DNA from: Bacteroidia bacterium
GTDB taxonomy: Bacteria > Bacteroidota > Bacteroidia > Bacteroidales > Azobacteroidaceae
Assembly: GCA_026000155.1 (NCBI GenBank)
Contig: BNYG01000004.1
Span: forward strand, 53,876-117,875
Direction: 5' to 3'
Length of the DNA stretch: 64,000 bases
Positions within the stretch are counted from its first letter, which is position 1. Each line of letters starts with the position of its first letter. This document shows positions 44,233 through 52,273 of the stretch, one piece after another. The position numbers and the translations under genes were made by a program. The notes under the pieces are model-generated. The model did no database searches and was not told where the DNA came from. It saw nothing but the letters and a program-made list of their open reading frames with translations.

Positions 44233-45570
44233 ATGAAAAATTTATTCTTAACAGCAGTATTTCTGCTTTCTGCTTTTTGTGTAAATGCACAAAAAGAATT
44301 ATCGGTGGCAAACCAATATCCGGGTGATGAAAAAGCCCAAGGGGTATATCAAACCGCAGTCGAAAAACAGGCTCATTCATCAGCTGTAAGGACAACCTGG
44401 CTTGCCAACAAACCGAACAGTAATTGGTTTATTTCGTTGGAAGGTGGTGTTTCTCAACTTTTTGACGAACGTTATTCCGATTATCCTTTTGAAAAGAACA
44501 TTAAGCCTACCGGCGGTATCGCTTTAGGTAAATGGTTTTCTCCGGTTTGGGGACTTCGTATCAGCGCTTCCGGTGGTAAATTAGCAGGTTGGAATCAAGA
44601 TCCGGCCGGTATTTGGTATGTGGGTCAAGATCATCAAGTAGCCCATCAAAGCGGGTCGTATGTGAAAGGTGTCCCGGCGGATATTACAGCTCGTTATTTG
44701 TCTGCTCCGGATAAAGACGGTGATGTGTACAATAAATTTTCGTATGCAAACGCTACGGCAGATTTCTTGTTGAATCTTAAAAACCTGTTCTTGCCTTACA
44801 ATCCCAAAGGTTTCTTCAATCCGGTATTGTATGGAGGTGTTGGTTTTGTTCAGACTTTCGGGAAACACTTTGATCCTTTTAACACAGTAAAAGAAGGTCA
44901 AAATGTAGTTGGTGTTGGCAATGTAGCTGTAAAAGGCGGCTTGCAATTCAATTTCCGTTTGTGCGATTCTTGGAATCTGTATTTGGAAGCAGAAGGTTTA
45001 TTAGTACCTGAAACTTTTGACCGTTATGTAGGTGGTAGTAAAACGTACGAAGGAGTGGCCAGTGCTAAATTAGGTTTGACTTACCGTTTCAATTTCCGTC
45101 ATTTTGTTAAAGCTCCGTTGTATGATCAATCGGAAATAGATGCTTTGAACCGTGAAATCAACGAACTTCGCAACCGTCCGCAAGTGGTATGTCCTCCGGT
45201 AGTCGTTTGTCCGGACCCACAACCGGTAGTCGTTGAAAAACCGAAAGAAACCGGTGAATTGGATCCTGTATTCTTCTTGTTGGATAGCCATGTTGTTCGT
45301 GACAACCAATTGGTCAATGTAGCGAAAGCTGCCGAGTACCTGATCAGCCATCCGGCTGCTAAATTGGAATTAGCCAGCTATGCAGACAAAAAAACAGGGA
45401 ATCCCCGTTACAACCTGCAATTGTCTAAAAAACGTACGGATGCAGTAGCCAATGTATTGGTAAGCAAATTCGGTATCGATAAAAAACGGTTGACTCTGAA
45501 ACATTACGGAGATACCGTTCAACCATTTGCAGAAAATGATTGGAATCGTGTAACTCTCTTTATTAAGTAA
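44233..45570 (+). CDS. OmpA-family outer-membrane protein
   Basis: The 445-residue protein has a signal peptide (KNLFLTAVFLLSAFCVNA). An N-terminal beta-barrel of about 270 residues follows (WFISLEGGVSQLF, VLYGGVGFVQTFG, SAKLGLTYRF). A proline/valine-rich linker comes next (VVCPPVVVCPDPQPVVVEKP). The peptidoglycan-binding OmpA domain spans about residues 335-445, including LELASYADKKTGNPRYNLQL and SKKRTDAVANVLV. It links the outer membrane to the wall and is probably abundant. The strong terminator follows directly. Confidence 0.93.
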   Translation: MKNLFLTAVFLLSAFCVNAQKELSVANQYPGDEKAQGVYQTAVEKQAHSSAVRTTWLANKPNSNWFISLEGGVSQLFDERYSDYPFEKNIKPTGGIALGKWFSPVWGLRISASGGKLAGWNQDPAGIWYVGQDHQVAHQSGSYVKGVPADITARYLSAPDKDGDVYNKFSYANATADFLLNLKNLFLPYNPKGFFNPVLYGGVGFVQTFGKHFDPFNTVKEGQNVVGVGNVAVKGGLQFNFRLCDSWNLYLEAEGLLVPETFDRYVGGSKTYEGVASAKLGLTYRFNFRHFVKAPLYDQSEIDALNREINELRNRPQVVCPPVVVCPDPQPVVVEKPKETGELDPVFFLLDSHVVRDNQLVNVAKAAEYLISHPAAKLELASYADKKTGNPRYNLQLSKKRTDAVANVLVSKFGIDKKRLTLKHYGDTVQPFAENDWNRVTLFIK

Positions 45571-45590
45571 GAGTTTTTTCAAAAATAGAA

Positions 45591-45630
45591 AAGCATCCCT
45601 GTCTGGAAACAAACAGGGATGCTTTTTTTT
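45591..45630 (+). terminator. Strong intrinsic terminator after the OmpA gene
   Basis: AAGCATCCCTGT (45591-45602) and ACAGGGATGCTT (45612-45623) form a perfect 12-bp stem followed by eight or more T residues. Confidence 0.92.
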
Positions 45631-45673
45631 ATATAATTCTCCCTTTTTAGTTTTTAGTTTTAATTATTTGTAG

Positions 45674-45681
45674 TATCTTTG
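45674..45681 (+). promoter_or_regulatory. Promoter -7 box of the polysaccharide export genes (TATCTTTG)
   Basis: TATCTTTG matches TAnnTTTG and is 31 bp upstream of the ATG at 45713. It should drive the wza-wzc-ugd transcript independently of the upxY promoter further on. Confidence 0.65.
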
Positions 45682-45712
45682 TACGGCTTTTACAAAAAAT
45701 GATTTATAGAAT

Positions 45713-46504
45713 ATGACCAAGTTGAAATTTTTTGCTTCCGGAACGTTGATTGCCGGACTAATCACATTGTTAACTTCTTGCGGTTCAAGTAAAGATATCC
45801 TTTATTTTCAGGGTACGGAGAATATTCCCAATACTTTATATCGGGACGATACAAATCCGGAAGTCCGTATTATGCCTAACGACAATTTATTTATTAAAGT
45901 TTCTGCCCCTAATCCTCTGGCGGCAGAACCTTATAATCTGATTAATTTATCCAGTGGAAATTATACTAATACGCTTGAATTGCAGGGTTATTTAGTGGAT
46001 GAAAATGGAAATATTAATTTTCCGGGAATAGGCCGGGTACACGTAGGAGGCCTTACCAAAGCGGAAGTGATTCATTCCATTCAAACGAAGCTTTCCCAGT
46101 ATTTAGAAGATCCGATTATTGTCAATGTTCGGTTTTTGAATTATTCTGTTTCTATTTTAGGAGAAGTAGTCCGGCCGGGAACTTATCAGATTACCGATGA
46201 GCGGATATCTGTTCCGGAAGCCTTGGCGAAAGCCGGCGATATGACTATTTACGGGCAACGGCACGATATTCTGATTTGCCGGGTAGAAAACGGCGAGAAG
46301 AAATTTTATCATTTGGATATTACTTCTCCCGATATTTTCTTTTCGGAAGCCTATTATCTGCAACAAAATGATATTGTCTATGTACAGCCGAACAAGGCGA
46401 GAACCGGAAGCGCCAGTGTGAGTCCGCTGCTTAGTACCTACCTTTCGATAGCCGGACTTTTGATATCCGTCACAACATTAGTTGTTAATTTAACAAACAA
46501 ATAA
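45713..46504 (+). CDS. Polysaccharide export outer-membrane lipoprotein (Wza-like)
   Basis: The 263-residue lipoprotein (signal ending LITLLTSC) has the polysaccharide-export (Poly_export) domain with NDNLFIKVSAPNP, the SLBB repeat start GYLVDENGNINFPGIGRVHV and NYSVSILGEVVRPGTYQI. A C-terminal hydrophobic helix (YLSIAGLLISVTTLVVNL) may cross the membrane. Wza-like proteins form the exit pore for capsule chains. It starts the locus and is followed after 7 bp by the Wzc-like kinase, the usual partner. Confidence 0.93.
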   Translation: MTKLKFFASGTLIAGLITLLTSCGSSKDILYFQGTENIPNTLYRDDTNPEVRIMPNDNLFIKVSAPNPLAAEPYNLINLSSGNYTNTLELQGYLVDENGNINFPGIGRVHVGGLTKAEVIHSIQTKLSQYLEDPIIVNVRFLNYSVSILGEVVRPGTYQITDERISVPEALAKAGDMTIYGQRHDILICRVENGEKKFYHLDITSPDIFFSEAYYLQQNDIVYVQPNKARTGSASVSPLLSTYLSIAGLLISVTTLVVNLTNK

Positions 46505-46511
46505 TAGTCTC

Positions 46512-48812
46512 ATGGAAATAAATAATAATCTACCAACCGATCCATCCGGTATCGAAGAAGAAGTTTCTTTTGCAGAGGTTTTCTTCCATTATTTTAACTA
46601 TTGGAAATGGTTTGTCATTTCTATTGTTATCTGTCTTTTAGTCGCTTTTATCTATTTAAGATATACTACCAAGGAATACAATGTTTCTTCCAAGGTATTG
46701 ATAAAAGATGAAAAAAAGGGGCAAACGGGTTTGGATATGAATGCTTTCAGCGATTTAGGTTTGGCGCCCCAACGGAGTAGCTTTGATAATGAATTGGAAA
46801 TACTCCTTTCTAAAACCTTGATGAAAGAAGTAGCCGATAGCCTGAAATTAGGAGTCAGCTATTTTGCGGAAGGAAAGATCAAAAAACGGGAAATCTATAC
46901 GAATACGCCGGTTTTTGTTTCGGTATCCAATCAAACGGAGACCGGTTCTTTTTTTATTACCCAAGAAGCGGACAGTTCTTATTCTCTAATATCCAAGTCG
47001 CCGGATTTTACCAGGAAATTTAATCTGAATGAAAATATTAATTCTCCCTGGGGGGTATTGAGTTTCAAAGAAAATCCTTTTGGAGTAAATTTTTTCCCGA
47101 TAGAAATAGTTATCCATTCTCCTCAGTACCTTCCTGATGTTGAAATTGTTCCTATTAATAAATTAAGCAGTGCCGTTACGGTTTCTACCATTACATCGAT
47201 TCCGCAAAAAGGGATGGATATTATCAATACCTTGGTAGCTATTTATAATAGAAGAACGGTGGATGATAAAAATTATGTAAATACAAATACGATTCGTTTT
47301 ATTAATGAGCGCTTGCGTATCATTTCCGGCGAATTGCAATCTGCCGAACAAAATGTGGAAAATTACCAACGTTCGGTGGGTGGAATCGCAGATCCGAGCG
47401 CTAAAGCGCCGATATTCATGTCTGAGTCGAGTGATTATAACAAACGGATATCGGATACGGAAGTGCAATTAAGCATTCTTCGGGATATTAAGAATTTTTT
47501 ATTGTTGCCTGAAAATAAAACGACCGGCGCTCCATCCAATGTCGGTGTAACCGACCCGATTGTTACGACTTGGATACAACGGTATAATGAAGTCATCCTG
47601 GAAAAAAACCGGAATACAGTAGGGATAAAAGCGAATTCACCGGCCGTGAAGGACTATGATGACCAGATTGCCCTGATAAAAGATAATCTGATCAAAGGGA
47701 TTACCAGTGCAGAATCCGGTATGGAAACCACTTTGCGGGAATTGAAGCGGAAAGAAACTGAATATGAAAGTAAAACCTTAGGTTTAGCTTCCCAGGAGCG
47801 GGAATCGCGCGATCTTTACCGTCAAAAAGATATCAAAGAAAGCCTTTTTGTTTATTTATTGCAAAAAAGCGAAGAAACCGGTTTATCCTTGGCTTTGGCT
47901 ACTCCCAATGCCATTGTGATTGATCCGGCCGATTATAGTCCGGATCCGGTAAAACCCAAAAGTAAAATTATCTGGTTAGCTGCTTTGTTAATAGGAATTA
48001 TGATTCCTGTAGCGGTCATTTACATCAAGGATTTATTCGATAATAAATTGCATACGAAAGACCAGTTGACAAAGATAGTCAAAGCGCCTTTCTTGGGCGA
48101 TGTGCTGCAGGCCAAATCCGTTAAAGCATTTCCTGTCCTCAATGTGCGGTCGGGTATTGCGGAGAAATTCCGGATTATCGCTTCCAATCTGGGATTTATC
48201 GTAGCGGGCGACAAGTCGAAGGTGATTATGGTGACCTCTTCCTATAGTGGGGAAGGAAAGAGTTTCTTTTCCCAGAATTTAGCCATGAGTCTGGCTACTT
48301 CGGGTAAAAAAACACTTCTGATAGACTTGGATATGCGTAAATCGGTTTTTAATAAAACCTTGGAAATTACTATAGATAAAGGTATTGCTATGTTTTTATC
48401 CGATCCGAACATAGAAATTTCCGAAATAATAGCTAAGGGAGCCTATCATAAAAATCTGGATATTATCCCTATCAAAGTATTTCCACCCAATCCGGCGGAG
48501 TTAATGGCTTCCAATCGTTTGGATGTATTATTCCATTCGCTCATAGGTGAATATGATTATATCATTATCGATACGGCTCCGGTGGGCTTGGTGGCTGATG
48601 CTTTCCGTATCAATCAATTTGTAGATGCAAGTATCTATGTCACGCGCTCTGATTATACCTATAAATCAGCCCTATCGGAAATTCAACTATTATATAACGA
48701 TCATAAATTACGTAATATGACCACCATCTTGAATGGAGTATCAATAACTAAACATTATGGCTACGGATATGGTCAAGATAGTAAGAAGCACAATTATTAT
48801 ACGGAAGAATGA
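46512..48812 (+). CDS. Polysaccharide co-polymerase/tyrosine autokinase (Wzc-like)
   Basis: The 766-residue protein has an N-terminal Wzz domain with a transmembrane helix (WFVISIVICLLVAFIYL), a long coiled periplasmic part, a second helix at about residues 485-505 (IIWLAALLIGIMIPVAVIYI) and a cytoplasmic BY-kinase. The kinase shows Walker A SSYSGEGKSFFS (near residue 580), A' LLIDLDMRKS and B IIIDTAPVG. The C-terminal tail has a cluster of tyrosines (HYGYGYG...NYYTEE) that are autophosphorylated. It controls chain length together with Wza. Overlaps ugd by 4 bp. Confidence 0.94.
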   Translation: MEINNNLPTDPSGIEEEVSFAEVFFHYFNYWKWFVISIVICLLVAFIYLRYTTKEYNVSSKVLIKDEKKGQTGLDMNAFSDLGLAPQRSSFDNELEILLSKTLMKEVADSLKLGVSYFAEGKIKKREIYTNTPVFVSVSNQTETGSFFITQEADSSYSLISKSPDFTRKFNLNENINSPWGVLSFKENPFGVNFFPIEIVIHSPQYLPDVEIVPINKLSSAVTVSTITSIPQKGMDIINTLVAIYNRRTVDDKNYVNTNTIRFINERLRIISGELQSAEQNVENYQRSVGGIADPSAKAPIFMSESSDYNKRISDTEVQLSILRDIKNFLLLPENKTTGAPSNVGVTDPIVTTWIQRYNEVILEKNRNTVGIKANSPAVKDYDDQIALIKDNLIKGITSAESGMETTLRELKRKETEYESKTLGLASQERESRDLYRQKDIKESLFVYLLQKSEETGLSLALATPNAIVIDPADYSPDPVKPKSKIIWLAALLIGIMIPVAVIYIKDLFDNKLHTKDQLTKIVKAPFLGDVLQAKSVKAFPVLNVRSGIAEKFRIIASNLGFIVAGDKSKVIMVTSSYSGEGKSFFSQNLAMSLATSGKKTLLIDLDMRKSVFNKTLEITIDKGIAMFLSDPNIEISEIIAKGAYHKNLDIIPIKVFPPNPAELMASNRLDVLFHSLIGEYDYIIIDTAPVGLVADAFRINQFVDASIYVTRSDYTYKSALSEIQLLYNDHKLRNMTTILNGVSITKHYGYGYGQDSKKHNYYTEE

Positions 48813-50143
48813 ATATAGCAGTAGTAGGTACAGGTTATGTAGGTTTGGTAACCGGCGCTTGTTTCTCGGAAATAGGTGTCTATGTAACTTGTGTCGATGT
48901 AGATGAAAATAAAATCCAACAGTTAAAAGAAGGAATTGTTCCGATTTATGAACCCGGTCTGGAAGATTTGGTTAAAAAGAATCACCAGGCAGGCCGTTTG
49001 CAGTTTTCTACTGATTTAACAGATTGTTTGGAGGAGGTGGACGTGATATTCAGTGCGGTAGGAACTCCTCCCGACGAAGATGGCAGCGCCGATTTGCGTT
49101 ATGTATTGGAAGTGGCGCAGACAATAGGCAAACATATCAATCATTATATCCTCGTAGTTACCAAAAGTACGGTTCCGGTAGGAACGGCGCAAAAAGTAAA
49201 AGCGGCTATTCAGAAAGAATTGGATAAACGAGGCGTGATTGTTCCTTTTGATGTGGCTTCCAATCCCGAATTTTTGAAAGAAGGAACGGCGATTAAAGAT
49301 TTTATGAGTCCCGACAGGGTAGTGGTAGGCGTAGAGAGTGAACGAGCCAAAGAATTGATGGATAGACTCTATAAACCCTTCACTTTAAATCATTACCGGA
49401 TGATTTATACTGATATCCCATCGGCGGAAATGATCAAATATGCAGCTAATGCCATGCTGGCGACTCGCATTTCCTTTATGAACGATATTGCCAATCTATG
49501 TGATTTGGTAGGAGCTGATGTGAACAGTGTCCGTAACGGTATCGGTTCCGATACCCGTATAGGCAGTAAATTCCTCTACCCCGGTTGCGGTTATGGAGGC
49601 AGTTGTTTCCCAAAAGATGTCAAAGCATTAATTAAAACAGCTTCCCAATACGGTTATAGTATGCAAGTATTACAAGCTGTAGAAGCTGTGAATGACAAAC
49701 AGAAAACTATTTTATTTGACAAACTCAAAGCAACATTAGCCTGTCATTGCGGGCTTGACCCGCAATCCCATGATTTACTGGGAAAAACCATAGCGCTCTG
49801 GGGTTTGGCATTCAAGCCGGATACGGATGATATGCGCGAGGCGCCTTCGGTGGTGTTGATTGATTTGTTGCTGAATGCCGGATGTACGGTCAAGGTATAT
49901 GATCCGGTGGCGATGGACGAATGTAAACGGCGGTTTGAAGATAAAGTGATTTATGCACAGGATATGTATGATGCTGCTTTGGATGTGGATGCTTTACTTT
50001 TGCTGACCGAATGGAAAGAATTCAGATTGCCTTCCTGGAAGGTATTGAAAAAGACGATGAACCATCCCATCGTATTGGATGGAAGGAACATTTACGATAA
50101 AAAAGAAATGAAGGAGAACGGTTTTATATACGAATGTATATAA
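48809..50143 (+). CDS. ugd: UDP-glucose 6-dehydrogenase
   Basis: The 444-residue enzyme oxidises UDP-glucose to UDP-glucuronate. It opens MNIAVVGTGYVGLVTGACFS (NAD site). The catalytic cysteine is in YPGCGYGGSCFPKDVKAL (near residue 265), and the C-terminal domain has LWGLAFKPDTDDMREAPS. Residues about 311-322 (CHCGLDPQSHD) come from an inserted palindromic repeat. They lie in a variable loop just before the C-terminal domain, so the enzyme probably tolerates them. It supplies uronic acid for the polysaccharide. Confidence 0.94.
   Translation: MNIAVVGTGYVGLVTGACFSEIGVYVTCVDVDENKIQQLKEGIVPIYEPGLEDLVKKNHQAGRLQFSTDLTDCLEEVDVIFSAVGTPPDEDGSADLRYVLEVAQTIGKHINHYILVVTKSTVPVGTAQKVKAAIQKELDKRGVIVPFDVASNPEFLKEGTAIKDFMSPDRVVVGVESERAKELMDRLYKPFTLNHYRMIYTDIPSAEMIKYAANAMLATRISFMNDIANLCDLVGADVNSVRNGIGSDTRIGSKFLYPGCGYGGSCFPKDVKALIKTASQYGYSMQVLQAVEAVNDKQKTILFDKLKATLACHCGLDPQSHDLLGKTIALWGLAFKPDTDDMREAPSVVLIDLLLNAGCTVKVYDPVAMDECKRRFEDKVIYAQDMYDAALDVDALLLLTEWKEFRLPSWKVLKKTMNHPIVLDGRNIYDKKEMKENGFIYECI
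49742..49772 (+). repeat. 31-bp palindromic repeat inside ugd
   Basis: TGTCATTGCGGGCTTGACCC and GCAATCCCATG is an exact copy of the left unit of 39879-39909. It is translated in frame as CHCGLDPQSH. Only one unit is present here, without a partner. Confidence 0.9.
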
Positions 50144-50145
50144 AG

Positions 50146-50217
50146 CCCTCCACCCCCCACAAGGGGGCTTTTAAAGTGTGCGTTAGTCAAGTCCCTTGAG
50201 GGGATTTAGGGGTTTCA
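50146..50217 (+). repeat. GC-rich degenerate inverted repeats in the ugd-upxY gap
   Basis: The stretch contains CCCCCCACAAGGGGGC, a small hairpin, and then CCCTTGAGGGGATTTAGGGG, another. Both are unlike the AT-rich DNA around them. They may terminate the ugd transcript weakly or be remnants of another dispersed repeat. I cannot place them in a family. Confidence 0.4.
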
Positions 50218-50252
50218 CTCTTGTGTAAAGGTGAACCGCTATATTTTTTTAA

Positions 50253-50260
50253 TAATTTTG
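50253..50260 (+). promoter_or_regulatory. upxY promoter -7 box (TAATTTTG)
   Basis: TAATTTTG matches TAnnTTTG. It precedes the leader hairpin at 50271-50298 and leaves a leader of about 60 nt before the upxY ATG. Confidence 0.55.
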
Positions 50261-50270
50261 TGATTTTTTT

Positions 50271-50298
50271 GCAGGATTGACCGCAAGGGTTGCCCTGC
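50271..50298 (+). promoter_or_regulatory. Leader hairpin with GCAA tetraloop upstream of upxY
   Basis: GCAGG at 50271-50275 pairs with CCTGC at 50294-50298, and the interior can pair ACC with GGT around a GCAA loop. UpxY-type factors act on early leader RNA or DNA of their own capsule operon, so this hairpin may be the recruitment or pause element. That role is inferred from position. Confidence 0.45.
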
Positions 50299-50327
50299 AA
50301 AAAGATCACGAAGCGAAGCTTTGATAT

Positions 50328-50870
50328 ATGTCTGATACAATAGAAGAACCTCTTTGCTGGTATGCCGCCCGTGTGAAATACCAGACGGAAAAGAAGATAA
50401 AAGCCTGGTTAGAAAGCAAGACAATAGAACATTTTATTCCTTTCCGGACAGTGGTGATAGAATATAAAGGAAAAAAGAAACAAAGAGAAAAACCCTTGAT
50501 TCCTTGCCTTATTTTTGTTTGTACTAACTATAAGACAGCTCTTTCACTTCCGGTTGAATCCGGATATAGTATTTCGTATATTCGAAATATAGAAACAAAA
50601 CAAATACAAATCATACCGGACAAGCAAATGCAGGACTGTATGTTTTTGCTTAATTTGTCCGACAAAACATTTAAAATCGGAAATGCCAACTTAAAAAAGG
50701 GCGACCGGGTACGTGTAGTGAGAGGTCCGTTTATGGGAATAGAAGGAGAATTGGTTCGTATCAAAGGACACAAGCGGGTGGTGGTTCGGTTGGAAGGAGT
50801 GTTTTCGTTGGTTACTACGTATATACCGGGCGAGTATTTGGAACGGATAGAATCCACGAATGGAGAATAA
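50328..50870 (+). CDS. UpxY-family NusG-like transcription antiterminator
   Basis: The 180-residue protein has an N-terminal NGN domain (CWYAARVKYQTEKKIKAWLE, HFIPFRTVVIEYKGKKKQRE, PCLIFVCTN) and a C-terminal KOW domain (LKKGDRVRVVRGPFMGIEGE then LVRIKGHKRVVVRL). UpxY proteins let RNA polymerase read through the long operon of the capsule locus they precede. It is at the usual place, before the sugar genes. No UpxZ partner gene is seen. A decayed second copy follows at 51938. Confidence 0.92.
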   Translation: MSDTIEEPLCWYAARVKYQTEKKIKAWLESKTIEHFIPFRTVVIEYKGKKKQREKPLIPCLIFVCTNYKTALSLPVESGYSISYIRNIETKQIQIIPDKQMQDCMFLLNLSDKTFKIGNANLKKGDRVRVVRGPFMGIEGELVRIKGHKRVVVRLEGVFSLVTTYIPGEYLERIESTNGE

Positions 50871-50890
50871 ATAGATAAGTCACAAGGTGC

Positions 50891-51655
50891 GTGAATCCCA
50901 ATACCAAAGAAGATACCATTTACAATATTCATTTAGGTAGATTCAAAACGCCCTCAATGATTATTGATGACCGGATGTTGCGACTGTCTCTTTTTGAAGC
51001 AGTGGATGAAACAATGAAATATTTGATATCTCAAATAAAATTTGCCTTTGAAATCAAAGGAATGCCTACTCAACGAACTGAAATTCCCGAATATCCACTT
51101 TCTGCCTTACGTGAATTGGTTTTAAACGCCATTATTCATCGCGATTATCTAAGTCCTATTGATGTTCAAATAAAGATTTTTGATAATTGCATCACATTAT
51201 TTAATCCCGGTCGGCTTTTTGGTGATCTGACCATAGATGCTTTGAAAACCAATACCTATCAAGCTTATGCACGAAATAAATTGATCGCCGAAGCATTTTA
51301 TCTTACCGGTGATATTGAAAAATACGGGAGTGGTTTTCGCCGAATTAAAGAGGCATTGGATGATTATCCTACAATGGAATTGATATGCGAAGAAATTCCC
51401 AATGGATTTTTAGCAACGGTTAGTTATACGCAGCAAAAAATAACTACTGAAAAGGGGCCTGAAAAACTCACTGCTAATCAACAAAAAATCCTTGATAATA
51501 TTGAACAAGATTCATATATCACCAGAGAGGAATTATCCATAAAGGTAGGCATTGCCCTTAGCAAAATAAAAGCCAATATTTCCAAACTTAAAGCCAAAGG
51601 CTTATTGGAACGAATAGGTCCCGACAAAGGCGGTTATTGGAAAATAAATAGATAA
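50891..51655 (+). pseudogene. N-terminally truncated AlbA_2-type ATP-binding protein
   Basis: A GTG at 50891 opens 254 codons that match the C-terminal two thirds of AlbA_2 (Schlafen-like) ATP-binding proteins. They include YPLSALRELVLNAIIHRDYL (the HATPase_c_4 N box), FNPGRLFGDLTIDAL, and a C-terminal winged helix (TANQQKILDNIEQDSYITRE). The AlbA_2 DNA-binding domain of about 200 residues is missing. The gene interrupts the capsule operon between upxY and a second, broken upxY. A shortened protein could still be made, but it would lack the DNA-binding part. Confidence 0.72.
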
Positions 51656-51706
51656 CGACTATAGGCAAAATTACCTATGAAAGGACATACTTAAATAATA
51701 TTTTAC

Positions 51707-51850
51707 ATAAAGCATTTAGGTACGCCTCAGAATGTTTCAAAAAACAAAAAATCGCTACAACAGGCAGATATCATCGACAAGACAAAAAACGGTTTTGTTT
51801 TCCTCGACCCTGTTTTTGAGCACTGGTTTAAGATGGAATATGTTCGCTGA
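51707..51850 (+). pseudogene. Remnant of the C-terminus of an AAA-type ATP-binding protein
   Basis: This frame reads IKHLGTPQNVSKNKKSLQQA, then DIIDKTKNGFVFLDPVFEHW and FKMEYVR before a TGA. The pattern of a winged helix followed by FxDPVFxxWF is the C-terminal end of archaeal-type AAA ATPases common in Bacteroidota. No upstream part of the gene remains and there is no start codon. Confidence 0.6.
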
Positions 51851-51891
51851 AGGTGATCTACGCGTAACATGGGGTAGGAATGCCCTCGAAA

Positions 51892-51923
51892 TGACGTTGC
51901 TTGACCCGCAATTCCCTCCACGA
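51892..51923 (+). repeat. Degenerate copy of the dispersed palindromic repeat
   Basis: TGACGTTGCTTGACCCGCAA then TTCCCTCCACGA follows the family pattern (TGTCATTGC...TTGACCCGCAATCCC) with a small deletion and several changes. It marks the junction between the ATPase remnant and the second upxY fragment. Confidence 0.55.
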
Positions 51924-51937
51924 CGTTAATCTCTATG

Positions 51938-52273
51938 AGAAAAACCTTTGATTCCTTTGGAATCCGGCTATAGTATCTCGTATATCCGAAATATAGATAC
52001 TAAGCAAATACAAATTATACCGGACAAGCAAATGCAGGATTGTATTTTTTGCTTAACCTTTCCGACAAGACGTTTCGGATTGGAAATGCCAACTTAAAAA
52101 AGGGCGACCGGGTACGCGTGGTGAAAGGTTCGTTTACCGGAATAGAAGGGGAATTGATTCGTATCAAAGGACATAAACGAGTGGTGGTTCGATTAGAGGG
52201 GATATTTTCCTTGGTAACTACGTATTACCGGGCGAGTATTTGGAAAGAATTTAACGAGATACATATTATATGA
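51938..52273 (+). pseudogene. Second, frameshifted and deleted upxY copy
   Basis: The DNA from 51938 matches upxY from about 50483, with about 60 bp missing between the GATTCCT and GGAATCCGG matches. It then follows closely to about 52254. One base is lost near 52039 (TGTATTTTTTG against TGTATGTTTTTG) and the end is shifted again at TACGTATTACCGGG. An open frame 52040-52273 still encodes the KOW part (NLKKGDRVRVVKGSFTGIEG). The NGN part needed for polymerase binding is gone. Confidence 0.8.

Noticed and set aside
50891-51655. Intact new regulator gene in the capsule operon
   Set aside because: The product matches only the C-terminal two thirds of a known family and starts with a GTG just after the upxY stop, so truncation is the simpler reading.
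51732-51929. 65-codon plus-strand open frame as a gene
   Set aside because: The other frame of the same DNA reads as a decayed ATPase tail with family-like motifs, which explains it better.
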